Source of the DNA: CAZEQJ01 sp964514385
GTDB lineage: Bacteria > Bacteroidota > Bacteroidia > Cytophagales > Cyclobacteriaceae
Assembly: GCA_964514385.1 (NCBI GenBank)
Contig: CAZEQJ010000005.1
Span: forward strand, 1 to 64,000
Length of the DNA stretch: 64,000 nucleotides
Reading direction: 5' to 3'
This document shows positions 53,510-62,817 of this stretch, one piece after another; position 1 is the first letter of the stretch; each line of letters begins with the position of its first letter. The position numbers were made by a program, and so were the translations under genes. The notes below the pieces were generated by a model. It was not told where the DNA came from, did no database searches, and saw nothing but the letters and a program-made list of their open reading frames with translations.

Positions 53510-55009
53510 TTGGAACTGACATCAATTAAAACACTTGGTGAGCTGAAAAAAAGCGGCTATACCACAAAATCAATCAAGGAAGAGTTAAGAGCTAACCTGA
53601 TTCACAAACTTAAAAAGGGTGAAAATCCCTTCCACGGGGTCTGGGGATACGAAGATACGGTAATTCCCGATGTGGAAAGAGCCATCCTCAGCCGTCACAA
53701 CATCAACTTGCTGGGACTCCGCGGTCAGGCTAAAACGAGGATCGCACGTATGATGATCAACCTGCTCGATGAGCATATCCCGGTGATTACAGGCAGTGAG
53801 CTAAACGACGACCCTTTCCACCCCTTATCACAATATGGAAGGGAGATGGTAGCAGAAAAAGGTGATGACACCCCGATTACCTGGTGGCATCGGGAAGACC
53901 GCTACACAGAGAAGCTGGCAACACCGGACGTGTCTGTGTCCGACCTTATCGGTGATGTGGATCCGATAAAGGCTGCATCCCTCAAACTTTCCTATGCCGA
54001 TGAACGGGTAATCCATTTTGGACTGGTACCTCGGTCTAACCGGGGAATATTTGTAATCAACGAACTGCCGGATCTTCAGGCACGTATTCAGGTATCGCTG
54101 TTTAATATACTGCAGGAAGGTGATATTCAGATTCGCGGATTTAAGATCAGACTTCCCCTCGACATTCAGTTTGTGTTCACCGCCAACCCTGAAGATTATA
54201 CCAACCGGGGCAGCATCGTAACACCTCTGAAAGATCGTATCGGCAGCCAGATCATTACGCATTATCCAAAATCGATCGAAATATCCAAAAAAATTACCCA
54301 TCAGGAGGCTTCAGTAAAGTCGGAACAGACCGAAATAGTGGAGGTGCCCGAGCTTGCACGTGACCTTGTGGAGCAAATTGCCTTTGAAGCCCGAAACAGT
54401 GAATATGTCGACGCGAAAAGCGGGGTCTCTGCAAGGCTTACCATCACAGCATACGAAGCACTGGTGAGCGGCGCTGAGCGACGTGCAATCCTGCAGGGAG
54501 ACAATAAAACAATGGTTCGTATCACGGATTTTATCGGCGTGATACCTGCCATCACCGGCAAAGTAGAACTAGTCTACGAAGGGGAACAGGAAGGACCGGG
54601 TATTGTCGCTCAAAACCTGATTGGTAAAGCAATAAGAACCCAGTTTCTCAACTACTTCCCTGACCCGGAGGTAGAGCGAAAGCGAAAGGACAACTCTGCA
54701 TATAAGGAAATTGTCGACTGGTTTGGTGAAGGCAACTATATTGACCTCCTGACTGCTGACGATACCAATACATACCATAGCAAACTGAAAAGCGTCACCG
54801 GACTGGAAAAACTGGTCAAAAAATCCTTCGGGAACCTGAGTGGCGACGAGAAATACCTCATGATGGAGTTTACCCTGCACGGCCTTGCCGAATACAGCAT
54901 GATCTCCAGGCACCAGCTGGAAACCGGCATGCAGTTCAAAGACCTGCTGTCTTCGATGTTTACGCTCGGTGAAGAAGATGATGGTGACGAATTTGATTTC
55001 AATGGATAA
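53510..55009 (+). CDS. MoxR-type AAA+ ATPase (magnesium-chelatase-like)
   Basis: A 499-residue protein. A TTG start at 53510 is used because no ATG precedes the conserved sequence. Walker A is GLRGQAKTR, Walker B IFVINELPDL, followed by sensor FVFTANPEDYTNRG and arginine LKDRIGSQI. The C-terminal third has a lid and an acidic tail (GEEDDGDEFDFNG). It is the partner of the VWA protein upstream in a chelatase-like pair and drives remodelling of an unknown target. It shares one base with the following AlbA_2 gene, so the three genes form one operon. Confidence 0.88.
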   Translation: MELTSIKTLGELKKSGYTTKSIKEELRANLIHKLKKGENPFHGVWGYEDTVIPDVERAILSRHNINLLGLRGQAKTRIARMMINLLDEHIPVITGSELNDDPFHPLSQYGREMVAEKGDDTPITWWHREDRYTEKLATPDVSVSDLIGDVDPIKAASLKLSYADERVIHFGLVPRSNRGIFVINELPDLQARIQVSLFNILQEGDIQIRGFKIRLPLDIQFVFTANPEDYTNRGSIVTPLKDRIGSQIITHYPKSIEISKKITHQEASVKSEQTEIVEVPELARDLVEQIAFEARNSEYVDAKSGVSARLTITAYEALVSGAERRAILQGDNKTMVRITDFIGVIPAITGKVELVYEGEQEGPGIVAQNLIGKAIRTQFLNYFPDPEVERKRKDNSAYKEIVDWFGEGNYIDLLTADDTNTYHSKLKSVTGLEKLVKKSFGNLSGDEKYLMMEFTLHGLAEYSMISRHQLETGMQFKDLLSSMFTLGEEDDGDEFDFNG

Positions 55010-55671
55010 TGGATGCCTCATGGGTCAGAGAAAAGGTACGTGAAGGAGAACACGGGCATCTTGAATTCAAACGCCGGATGACATTTCCAGAAAAGGTAGT
55101 CAGAGAAATGGCTGCCTTTGCCAATACGAGTGGTGGATTACTTCTTATTGGTGTTAACGACGACGGCGATGTGTCAGGAGTCAAATTTCCGGATGAAGAG
55201 ATCTTTGTGCTTGAAAAGGCACTCAGGGAACTGGTACGGCCGGGAATTTCGTACCGGACGACCACCATCCCGATCAGTGAAAAAAAATTTATCGTCGCCT
55301 ACAATACCTACCCCAGCCGCAGAAAAATGCATTATGTACTCAATGAGCCCAACGGCAGGATGGGAAAGGTATATGTGCGGGTAGACGACAAAAGTATTCA
55401 GGCAAGCAGGGAAATGAAACTCATCCTGAAAGCAAGGCGAAAGCGCATCAAAAGTCCGGTAATCAATTATGGAGAAAAAGAAAGCCAGCTGATGGAATAC
55501 CTGCGCACACACCATGATATTGACCTCGAAACGTATATCCGACTTTCCGGGCTAAAGCCACGCGAAGCCAGCAATACACTCATCAACCTGACGCTGGCCA
55601 ATGTGCTGGAGATAACGCCGGGCGATCAGCGCGACCTATTTTCTATTAAGGCGGACGACAATGTTACGTAA
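55009..55671 (+). CDS. AlbA_2 (Schlafen-type) domain protein with C-terminal helix-turn-helix region
   Basis: A 220-residue protein. The N-terminal half is an AlbA_2/Schlafen domain, with GEHGHLEFKRRM, REMAAFANTSGGLLLIGVND and SGVKFPDEEIF. The C-terminal part is helical (LETYIRLSGLKPREASNTLI, VLEITPGDQR), like a winged helix. AlbA_2 proteins bind DNA or RNA and are found in transcriptional regulators and defence genes. It overlaps the ATPase by one base, so it is the last gene of the VWA-MoxR operon, where a regulatory or RNA-targeting role is possible (inference). A palindromic hairpin covers its stop codon. Confidence 0.85.
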   Translation: MDASWVREKVREGEHGHLEFKRRMTFPEKVVREMAAFANTSGGLLLIGVNDDGDVSGVKFPDEEIFVLEKALRELVRPGISYRTTTIPISEKKFIVAYNTYPSRRKMHYVLNEPNGRMGKVYVRVDDKSIQASREMKLILKARRKRIKSPVINYGEKESQLMEYLRTHHDIDLETYIRLSGLKPREASNTLINLTLANVLEITPGDQRDLFSIKADDNVT

Positions 55672-55699
55672 CTTTTTGTACGCAAAGTTACGTAACTTT
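55663..55699. terminator. Double palindrome forming a hairpin after the AlbA_2 gene
   Basis: The 10-base palindrome GTTACGTAAC occurs at 55663-55672 and 55687-55696, 24 bases apart. Taken together, GTTACGTAACTTT (55663-55675) is the reverse complement of AAAGTTACGTAAC (55684-55696), a perfect 13-bp stem with an 8-base loop. It may terminate the operon, although the T-run after it is weak (TTTCC). Alternatively it may serve as a two-site operator for a dimeric regulator. The left arm contains the AlbA_2 stop. Confidence 0.55.
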
Positions 55700-55775
55700 C
55701 CAATGTGTCATCACCTGCTTCAACGTTGAGTACCGGGCATTTCTTCCGTATTCAAAACTTTTTTTATCCATAAGG

Positions 55776-55806
55776 TTGACCATCATATCCGAACTTCCTA
55801 CTTTTC
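55776..55806 (+). promoter_or_regulatory. Candidate promoter for phoH
   Basis: TTG at 55776-55778, a 20-base spacer and TACTTTTC at 55799-55806 approximate the Bacteroidota promoter with one mismatch. A start about 7-10 bases downstream would leave a short leader before the ATG at 55828. Confidence 0.4.
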
Positions 55807-55827
55807 ATGTATTAACCAATCGATCCT

Positions 55828-57165
55828 ATGCCTACCAAAAAAAAGGAAGTAAAAATTTTCGTGCTTGACACCTCGGTGATCCTTTATTCTCACGATTCTA
55901 TCATGAACTTTGCTGAACATGATATTGGAATTCCGATCACCGTACTTGAAGAGCTGGATCAGTTTAAAAAAGGCAATGACACCCTCAATTTTGAAGCACG
56001 TGAATTTATTCGCCTGATCGACAATCTCGCCAAAGGGCAGTCACTGAACGACTGGATACCTCTCAATGGCAAAACCAAAGGGCGTTTTAAGGTGATCATG
56101 CCCACTGAAAATGGTGAGCCTGATACGGTATTTTCAGAGGATATCCCGGATCACCGCATCCTGTCACAGTCCCTTCAGATGAAAAATGAAAATCCGGACA
56201 GGTCCGTGATACTCGTGACCAAGGACATCAACCTGAGGCTCAAAGCAAAGTCGCTGGACCTGCGGGCTGAAGATTACGAGACAGGTAAGATCAAGAATGT
56301 AAATAAACTCTTCACCGGAAAAGAGGAGGTGGGCAAGGTAGACTCTGACCATATAAATCAGCTCTATACCGACAATTATGCTGAAGTAAAGGATATTTTA
56401 GGAAAAACATCAAAGCCGGTTAAAAACAGCTATTTCATATTAAAAAGTGATAAAAATTCCGTTCTCGCCTACTATAACCCCTTCCTCGACCGCATCGAAA
56501 AAGTAGACAAGAAGCCGGTTTACGGCATCAAACCACGCAATGCAGAGCAGACCTTTGCCATACATGCTATTTTAAATCCCGAAATTAAGCTGGTCAGCAT
56601 ACAGGGTGTGGCAGGTACCGGTAAAACACTGCTTGCGCTGGCCGGTGCGCTGGAGCAAAAGAAAGATTTCAAGCAGGTGTTCCTGGCCAGACCCATCGTG
56701 CCGCTGAGCAACAAGGATATCGGTTACCTGCCCGGCGATATTAAGTCGAAACTAAACCCTTACATGCAGCCCCTTTGGGATAACCTGAAGTTTATTCAGA
56801 ACCAGTTCAAGGAAACCGATAAGGAGTTTTCAAAAATCAACGAGATGGTCAATGCCGAAAAGCTACTTATCACCCCTCTTGCCTATATCCGGGGCCGCAG
56901 CCTTTCCAACATCATTTTTATTGTGGATGAAGCCCAGAACCTGACGCCGCATGAAGTGAAAACCATTATTACGCGTGCAGGTGAAAACACAAAAATTATA
57001 TTTACCGGTGACATCTACCAGATCGACACGCCGTACCTCGACAGCCAGTCCAACGGCCTCAGCTACCTGATCGATCGTATCAAAGATCATGAGCTTTATG
57101 CCCATATCACATTAGAAAAAGGTGAACGATCTGAACTGGCGAACCTGGCAAATGATCTGTTGTGA
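55828..57165 (+). CDS. PhoH-family ATPase with N-terminal PIN domain
   Basis: A 445-residue protein. Residues 8-150 form a PIN-type nuclease domain, with FVLDTSVILYSHD, acidic TVLEELDQFKK and a later VILVTKDINLRLKAKSLDL. From about 235 on, a PhoH ATPase domain has Walker A GVAGTGKT at 260-267, Walker B IIFIVDEAQNLTPHE and the motif TRAGENTKIIFTGDIYQID. The architecture matches PhoH2/YlaK-type proteins, which couple a PIN RNase to an RNA helicase-like motor. It probably works in RNA metabolism and stress. It is separated from the AlbA_2 gene by 156 bases holding the hairpin and a candidate promoter. Confidence 0.93.
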   Translation: MPTKKKEVKIFVLDTSVILYSHDSIMNFAEHDIGIPITVLEELDQFKKGNDTLNFEAREFIRLIDNLAKGQSLNDWIPLNGKTKGRFKVIMPTENGEPDTVFSEDIPDHRILSQSLQMKNENPDRSVILVTKDINLRLKAKSLDLRAEDYETGKIKNVNKLFTGKEEVGKVDSDHINQLYTDNYAEVKDILGKTSKPVKNSYFILKSDKNSVLAYYNPFLDRIEKVDKKPVYGIKPRNAEQTFAIHAILNPEIKLVSIQGVAGTGKTLLALAGALEQKKDFKQVFLARPIVPLSNKDIGYLPGDIKSKLNPYMQPLWDNLKFIQNQFKETDKEFSKINEMVNAEKLLITPLAYIRGRSLSNIIFIVDEAQNLTPHEVKTIITRAGENTKIIFTGDIYQIDTPYLDSQSNGLSYLIDRIKDHELYAHITLEKGERSELANLANDLL

Positions 57166-57236
57166 TCGAAAATAACCTGAAATGCTAAATCGGCAGTCAG
57201 GTGGTCGTCGTGAGCATCGGCAGCGCGGGAGCAGGA

Positions 57237-57563
57237 TTATTCCTTCACACCGAGGAATACTCCGTTTTCTTCCAGACGTATCTCATGACGCCTGACTGCA
57301 CCACATTTCTGATCTGATTCTTCGCCAGTATATAAGCTGAAGCGGTAACTGTGCCAGGGGCAAATCACCTCATTGAAACCATTTAATGTACCCCTGCTAA
57401 GTGAGTCGCCCAGGTGGGGGCATTCATCATCCACAGCAAAAAAGCCTTTGGAGGTATGAGCAAGGCATATCATCCTGCCTCCGGCTTCCACCTTCAGCAT
57501 TTTATTTTCTCCTAGTACTTCCCTTGCTTTTTCTTTAGATTCGAATAGTTTATACCATTTCAT
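57237..57563 (-). CDS. Small Rieske [2Fe-2S] protein
   Basis: A 108-residue protein. It has the Rieske ligands in DECPHLGDSLSRG (Cys-x-His) and EVICPWHSYRFSL (Cys-x2-His), spaced as in the NirD/biphenyl dioxygenase ferredoxin type. A hydrophobic N-terminus is absent, so it is a soluble electron-transfer protein. The nearest redox partner is not in the window. It is divergent from aguB with 33 bases between the starts. CAAAAGTA at 57601-57608, inside aguB, reads TACTTTTG on its strand and may be its -7 box. Confidence 0.9.
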   Translation of the reverse strand: MKWYKLFESKEKAREVLGENKMLKVEAGGRMICLAHTSKGFFAVDDECPHLGDSLSRGTLNGFNEVICPWHSYRFSLYTGEESDQKCGAVRRHEIRLEENGVFLGVKE

Positions 57564-57596
57564 TTACAGATATTTCGCCGTTTTAATTACACAAAG

Positions 57597-58481
57597 ATGA
57601 CAAAAGTAACATCATCGGTCAATGTGGGCATCATTCAAATGTCCTGCACAACCGATAAGGAGGAAAACACACAAAAGGCAATGGAGCAGATCCGGATTGT
57701 AGCGAAGGCAGGTGCCCAGATCATCTGTCTTCAGGAGCTGTTTCAGAGCACGTATTTTTGTGATGTGGAGGATTATGATAATTTTTTACTTGCAGAAAAT
57801 ATTCCGGGGCCTACTACCGACAAGCTGGCAGCATTGGCCAGAGAACATGAAGTCGTAATACTGGCCTCTCTTTTTGAAAAACGCGCTGAGGGCATCTACC
57901 ATAATACAATGGCCGTGCTGGATGCTGACGGTTCGTATCTGGGTAAATATCGTAAAATGCATATCCCGGACGACCCGGGCTATTACGAAAAATTTTATTT
58001 CACCCCCGGCGACCTGGGTTTTAAAGTATTTCATACCCGGTACGCAAAGATCGGCACCCTCATCTGCTGGGATCAGTGGTACCCTGAGGCAGCACGCATC
58101 ACCGCACTTAAGGGCGCTGATTTTCTTTTTTACCCTACAGCTATCGGCTGGCATAAGGACCAGGATCAGGCAACCAATGATGAGCAATACCACGCATGGC
58201 AAACGATTCAGAAGTCGCATGCTGTAGCCAATGGGATACCCGTAGTAGCGGTAAACCGGGTCGGATGGGAAGATGATATGCGCTTTTGGGGAGGTTCCTT
58301 TGTAACCAATGCTTTCGGAAAAATTACCTATCAGGCGTCGCACGAAGATGAAGTAAGTACCGTTGTGCCCTTGAGCCTGGATGAAAATGACAAATATCGG
58401 ATACACTGGCCCTTCCTGCGTGACAGGAGAATTGACGCCTATGACGGTCTGAATAAACGATACCTCGATGACGCCGAGTGA
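57597..58481 (+). CDS. aguB: N-carbamoylputrescine amidase
   Basis: A 294-residue nitrilase-fold enzyme with the catalytic triad Glu (ICLQELFQSTYF), Lys (YRKMHIPDDPG) and Cys (LICWDQWYPE), and the substrate pocket typical of AguB, including the final LRDRRIDAYDGLNKRY. It hydrolyses N-carbamoylputrescine to putrescine. Its 3' end overlaps aguA by 14 bases, so the two-step agmatine-to-putrescine route is one operon. Confidence 0.95.
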   Translation: MTKVTSSVNVGIIQMSCTTDKEENTQKAMEQIRIVAKAGAQIICLQELFQSTYFCDVEDYDNFLLAENIPGPTTDKLAALAREHEVVILASLFEKRAEGIYHNTMAVLDADGSYLGKYRKMHIPDDPGYYEKFYFTPGDLGFKVFHTRYAKIGTLICWDQWYPEAARITALKGADFLFYPTAIGWHKDQDQATNDEQYHAWQTIQKSHAVANGIPVVAVNRVGWEDDMRFWGGSFVTNAFGKITYQASHEDEVSTVVPLSLDENDKYRIHWPFLRDRRIDAYDGLNKRYLDDAE

Positions 58482-59490
58482 AGCTGGATTCTTTTTCCCG
58501 GCAGAATGGCATCCTCACCGTGCTACCTGGTTGAGCTGGCCGCATAATAAAGACTCGTGGCCCGGGAAAATAGTTACCATTTTCCCTCCATATATCGAAT
58601 TTATCAGGGCTGTCTCTTCGGGCGAAAAAGTATGTATCAATGTGCTGGATACCAGGATGCAGCAAGAGGTATCTGTGCTATTGGATAAAGGAGGCGTAGA
58701 CCTGCAACAGATCGAATTTTATATTCACCCTACCAATGATGCCTGGTGCAGAGACCATGGCCCTTCCTTTGTAATCAACCCCGAAACAAAAGAAAAGGCG
58801 GTGATAAACTGGGGATATAATGCATGGGGTGAAAAGTATCCTCCATACGACCTGGATAATCAGATACCGGCGCTGGTAGCATCGCATTTTGGTTATCGCC
58901 TCTTTGAGCCGGGCATGATACTGGAAGGAGGCTCCGTAGACTTCAACGGAAGTGATACCATACTGACCACCACCTCGTGCCTGCTCAACCCCAATCGTAA
59001 TCCGGCGATGAGTAAATCAGCTATTGAGGAGCGCATCCGAAGTTATTTCAACTATCAACATATTATCTGGCTGGAAGACGGCATCGTCGGAGATGATACG
59101 GACGGCCATATTGACGATATCACCCGATTTGTTGCCAAAGACGTGATTGTCACCGCCATCGAAATAAATCGCCGTGATGAAAATCATGCGCCGCTGGCAA
59201 GAAACCTTGAAATCTTATCAGAATATAACCCTAAGCTGGAAATTGTGGAGCTCCCCATGCCTGCACCGGTGGTGTATGAAAGTCAGCGTTTACCCGCCTC
59301 CTATGCTAATTTTTACATCGCCAACAAGGTGGTGGCCGTACCTGTGTTTGACGACCCGAATGACAAGGTGGCAGTAGATATACTGCAGCATTGCTTCCCG
59401 GATCGGGAGGTTATGGGAATTTACTCAAAAGACATTGTCTGGGGTTTAGGAAGCTGGCACTGCCTCAGCCAGCAGGAACCTACAGTGTAG
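58468..59490 (+). CDS. aguA: Agmatine deiminase
   Basis: A 340-residue protein of the PPAD/agmatine deiminase family. It starts MTPSEAGFFFPAEWHPHRAT and has NDAWCRDHGPSFV, the acidic EGGSVDFNG, HIDDITRFV, and the catalytic cysteine region WGLGSWHCLSQQEP near the end. It deiminates agmatine to N-carbamoylputrescine, which AguB uses next. It overlaps aguB by 14 bases at the start and the histidine kinase by 11 bases at the end, in a convergent arrangement. Confidence 0.96.
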   Translation: MTPSEAGFFFPAEWHPHRATWLSWPHNKDSWPGKIVTIFPPYIEFIRAVSSGEKVCINVLDTRMQQEVSVLLDKGGVDLQQIEFYIHPTNDAWCRDHGPSFVINPETKEKAVINWGYNAWGEKYPPYDLDNQIPALVASHFGYRLFEPGMILEGGSVDFNGSDTILTTTSCLLNPNRNPAMSKSAIEERIRSYFNYQHIIWLEDGIVGDDTDGHIDDITRFVAKDVIVTAIEINRRDENHAPLARNLEILSEYNPKLEIVELPMPAPVVYESQRLPASYANFYIANKVVAVPVFDDPNDKVAVDILQHCFPDREVMGIYSKDIVWGLGSWHCLSQQEPTV

Positions 59491-61378
59491 CCTCACGCCA
59501 CCGGTTAGGGATACAGATGGTAAACCTGCTTCCAACATGTTCGATCGAATCGACCCTTATGTCACCGCCCAGCCGGGTCAATGCATTTTTTACAATGTAT
59601 AACCCAAGCCCTGAGCCGTGGTACCTGTCGGTAGCCCGGTAAAACATATCAAAAATTCGTTCCAGGTGCCCATTGTAAATGCCCATGCCATTATCCATAA
59701 ACGATATTTCAAGCTTGTCATCACTTACAGTCCACCGCACCGTAAGCTCGTGAATATCCTTATCCCTGTCATGAAACCTGAACGCATTGGAAATGATATT
59801 CTTGAAAATGGTCGATACACGGAAAGCATCATTCCAGAATGGAATATCATGCTCACCCTCAAGGCTGTATTGCATTTCTACCGAAAAGCTGAACTCCATT
59901 TCTTCAATATGCTGTGCGAGCTGGCTCCTGAGGTCAATATATTCGTTTTTAGGCTCAAGGCGCTCATTCTGGGTATGCTCCACGATACTGTGAATAAAAT
60001 GGTCGAGCTTATTCATGCTGCCCTCCAGCATTTCAGAATAATGCTTGATCTGTTCCAGATTTTTCTCAGACCTCATCATGGCTGTAATGCCAAGCGCTGA
60101 AGCTACAGGAGCTCTGAGATCATGGGATACCTTATACACAAACTGGTCCAACTCCCGGTTGATCTTTTCCAGCCTCAGGTTTCTGTCGTTGAGCGCCTTC
60201 TGCTGTCGCACCCGCATGGTAATATCTTTCAAAACCAGCGCTGCCTGAATAAACTCACCCTGACTGTTTAAAATTGGTTGTACAGTCAGATCAGCCCATG
60301 CTTCATTACCTTCACTATTCTGTATGGTGATCCAGGTTTTGAAGGCCTCATGTGACCTGATCTTTTCATCTATACGTTCTATCTTACGGAGAGAGGTGTT
60401 GATCCATAACTCATGTAGCATTAACTGGTCCGGCTGGCTTCCGTAAAATTTCCAGAACGAAGAGTTGGCCCAATCTATTTTATTTGACTCATCTACCAGG
60501 AGGATATAATCTTCGGTTGACTTTACTACCTCTGCCAGCTTATTAAGCTGAAGCTGGTTTTCATAAAACAATGTAGAATCTATCACGCTTACTGCGACGC
60601 CTAGAATAGTACGCCCCTGCCATATAGGGTGGGCATTCACGTCAAATTTACGGTTCTTAAACGTCCACACTTCTCCAACATGCTCTCCGTTCACCACACG
60701 ATCAAAAAGACGGATCCAGAATCGCGCTACTTCACGCGGAAATAAATCAGCAGATAGTTCACCAGATCGTATATCCCTGCCAAAAAACTGTCGTACTCCG
60801 TTTCGAAATGCATCGTTCGACTGAAATATATCGTAGTTGAGATTTACTGAGAAGAATGCCGAGGGCACAGCATTGAGCGCCGACTTAAGACTCAGCTCGT
60901 TTCTGATTGCCTTCTCTTTCAGTTCGTTCAGATCGTGTGTATTCGTGTCAAGACATAAAACATAAACCCTTTCTCCCTTTGAATATCTCAGCTTACAGTT
61001 GCATCGCTTATAGGTATCCGGCCCTACCCTGACCAGCATTTCAAAGGTTTTGCAGCTTTCCGGCGATCTGCTGAGCCGGTGGCAGAATTCTTCAAATTTA
61101 TCTGCGTCAATGGCAGAAATAAACTCAAATATCCTGACTTTCCTTATAGAAGATAATGGCTGAAGAATAAAGTCGTTGAAATTTTCATTTACCCTTAGCA
61201 GCTGATATGCCTCATCGAATACTATTACCGGCGTGTGGCTTACCTCAAGTAAAACATCGATCCATTCCGGAATTACCAGCTCCCCCTTGCCATACAGAGG
61301 AATAACCGTAGTGTTGGCTTCATTAAATTCCGCTTTTAGTTTCTTCTCTTTCAAGGTCGTTGTTTTATTGATATTCAA
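59480..61378 (-). CDS. Soluble PAS-domain sensor histidine kinase
   Basis: A 632-residue protein without transmembrane helices. PAS-like modules occupy about 45-145, 165-265 and 285-395 (the last with VVKSTEDYILLVDESNKIDW and VLKDITMRVRQQ). The H-box is FVYKVSHDLRAPVASAL with His419. The ATPase part has NIISNAFRFHDRD, SFMDNGMGIYNGHL and GSGLGLYIVKNALT. It senses a cytoplasmic cue and phosphorylates an unknown response regulator, none of which lies nearby. It is divergent from radA. Confidence 0.92.
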   Translation of the reverse strand: MNINKTTTLKEKKLKAEFNEANTTVIPLYGKGELVIPEWIDVLLEVSHTPVIVFDEAYQLLRVNENFNDFILQPLSSIRKVRIFEFISAIDADKFEEFCHRLSRSPESCKTFEMLVRVGPDTYKRCNCKLRYSKGERVYVLCLDTNTHDLNELKEKAIRNELSLKSALNAVPSAFFSVNLNYDIFQSNDAFRNGVRQFFGRDIRSGELSADLFPREVARFWIRLFDRVVNGEHVGEVWTFKNRKFDVNAHPIWQGRTILGVAVSVIDSTLFYENQLQLNKLAEVVKSTEDYILLVDESNKIDWANSSFWKFYGSQPDQLMLHELWINTSLRKIERIDEKIRSHEAFKTWITIQNSEGNEAWADLTVQPILNSQGEFIQAALVLKDITMRVRQQKALNDRNLRLEKINRELDQFVYKVSHDLRAPVASALGITAMMRSEKNLEQIKHYSEMLEGSMNKLDHFIHSIVEHTQNERLEPKNEYIDLRSQLAQHIEEMEFSFSVEMQYSLEGEHDIPFWNDAFRVSTIFKNIISNAFRFHDRDKDIHELTVRWTVSDDKLEISFMDNGMGIYNGHLERIFDMFYRATDRYHGSGLGLYIVKNALTRLGGDIRVDSIEHVGSRFTICIPNRWREATL

Positions 61379-61458
61379 ATTTCACATCATAATATTTGAT
61401 TTGTTAGTACATTGGTCCGCTAATCTTACATCCGCAATTTTTAATACACATTACCATT

Positions 61459-62817
61459 ATGGCGAAGGAGCGTACCGTATTTATTTGTCAGCATTGTGGT
61501 GCACAGCATTCCAAATGGATGGGCAAATGCACCAATTGTGGTAGCTGGAATACCATCGTTGAGGAGCTGCAGCTTCAGCCCTCTCGTCATAAGGCAGCCC
61601 CGGCCTCAAAAGGCCTGACAGCATCCGCACCTGTGCAGCTAAATGATTTTCAGGACCTTAGCCAGTCTTATGCCGCGACCCGTGATCCGGAACTGAACCG
61701 CGTACTTGGAGGTGGTATTGTAAATGGAGGGGTGGTGTTGCTGGCAGGAGACCCGGGCATTGGCAAATCGACACTGCTGCTGCAGCTGGCATTGAGCTTT
61801 GAAGATAAAAAAGTGCTTTACGTTTCAGGAGAAGAAAGTGTACATCAGATACAGTTGCGTGCCGGTCGTATCAGCCAGCCTTCTGAAAATGTATGGCTTC
61901 TGGCTGAGACTGATACAAATACCATACTCAAGGAGCTCCCCAGCCTGAAACCGGAGGTAATCATCATCGATTCCATACAAACACTGCACAGTCCTTACAT
62001 CGAGTCTGCTGCCGGCACCATCAGTCAGGTAAAACAATGTGCAGCTGAATTGGTGCAATATGCTAAAACCCACGGTGTACCGACCTTCCTTATCGGCCAT
62101 ATCAACAAAGATGGTGGCATCGCCGGACCCAAGGTGCTGGAGCATATGGTGGATACGGTGCTGCAGTTTGAAGGGGACCGTAATATGTCGTACCGACTGC
62201 TAAGGACGATAAAAAACCGGTTCGGGTCTACACAGGAACTGGGTATTTACCAGATGTTTGCCGATGGATTGCGGGTTGTGGAAGACCCCTCCGAGCTGCT
62301 GGTATCACAGCGTGATGAGGATTCTGCCGGCGTCGCCATCTCAGCCTCTATTGAAGGCAACCGCACTTTGCTGGTAGAAATACAGGCATTGGTAAGCCCG
62401 GCTACCTACAGTACGCCTCAGCGCAGTGCTACCGGTTACGACCCGCGTAGACTGAATATGATACTGGCAGTACTCGAAAAGAAATGCGGCTACCGTCTGG
62501 GGGTGGAAGATGTATTCCTCAATGTTGCCGGTGGGATCCGTATCGAAGACCCTTCAATAGACCTGGCCGTTGCGGCAGCATTGGTAAGCTCACTGAACGA
62601 CCAACCCGTGTCAGGAGATATTTGCTTCATTGGTGAAATAGGGCTAACAGGAGAGATACGGGCAGTAAACCGCATAGATACCCGGTTGACGGAGGTAGAG
62701 CGGCTGGGGTATAAACAGGCCATCATCAGTAGCTACAGTAAGCTTGGGTCTACCTATAAAAACCTGAAAATTAGAAAATACAGCCAGCTGAGTGCCATGT
62801 TCAGGGATATTATGTAA
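61459..62817 (+). CDS. radA: DNA repair protein RadA
   Basis: A 452-residue protein. The zinc finger uses Cys10, 13, 24 and 27 (ICQHCGAQHSKWMGKCTNCG). Walker A is GDPGIGKST at 97-105, the KNRFG motif is TIKNRFGSTQELG, and the end is a Lon-like peptidase fold without catalytic residues (DPSIDLAVAAALVSS, GEIGLTGEIRAVNR). It is a hexameric motor in homologous recombination. Its 3' end overlaps the deaminase gene by 8 bases in a convergent arrangement. Confidence 0.97.
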   Translation: MAKERTVFICQHCGAQHSKWMGKCTNCGSWNTIVEELQLQPSRHKAAPASKGLTASAPVQLNDFQDLSQSYAATRDPELNRVLGGGIVNGGVVLLAGDPGIGKSTLLLQLALSFEDKKVLYVSGEESVHQIQLRAGRISQPSENVWLLAETDTNTILKELPSLKPEVIIIDSIQTLHSPYIESAAGTISQVKQCAAELVQYAKTHGVPTFLIGHINKDGGIAGPKVLEHMVDTVLQFEGDRNMSYRLLRTIKNRFGSTQELGIYQMFADGLRVVEDPSELLVSQRDEDSAGVAISASIEGNRTLLVEIQALVSPATYSTPQRSATGYDPRRLNMILAVLEKKCGYRLGVEDVFLNVAGGIRIEDPSIDLAVAAALVSSLNDQPVSGDICFIGEIGLTGEIRAVNRIDTRLTEVERLGYKQAIISSYSKLGSTYKNLKIRKYSQLSAMFRDIM

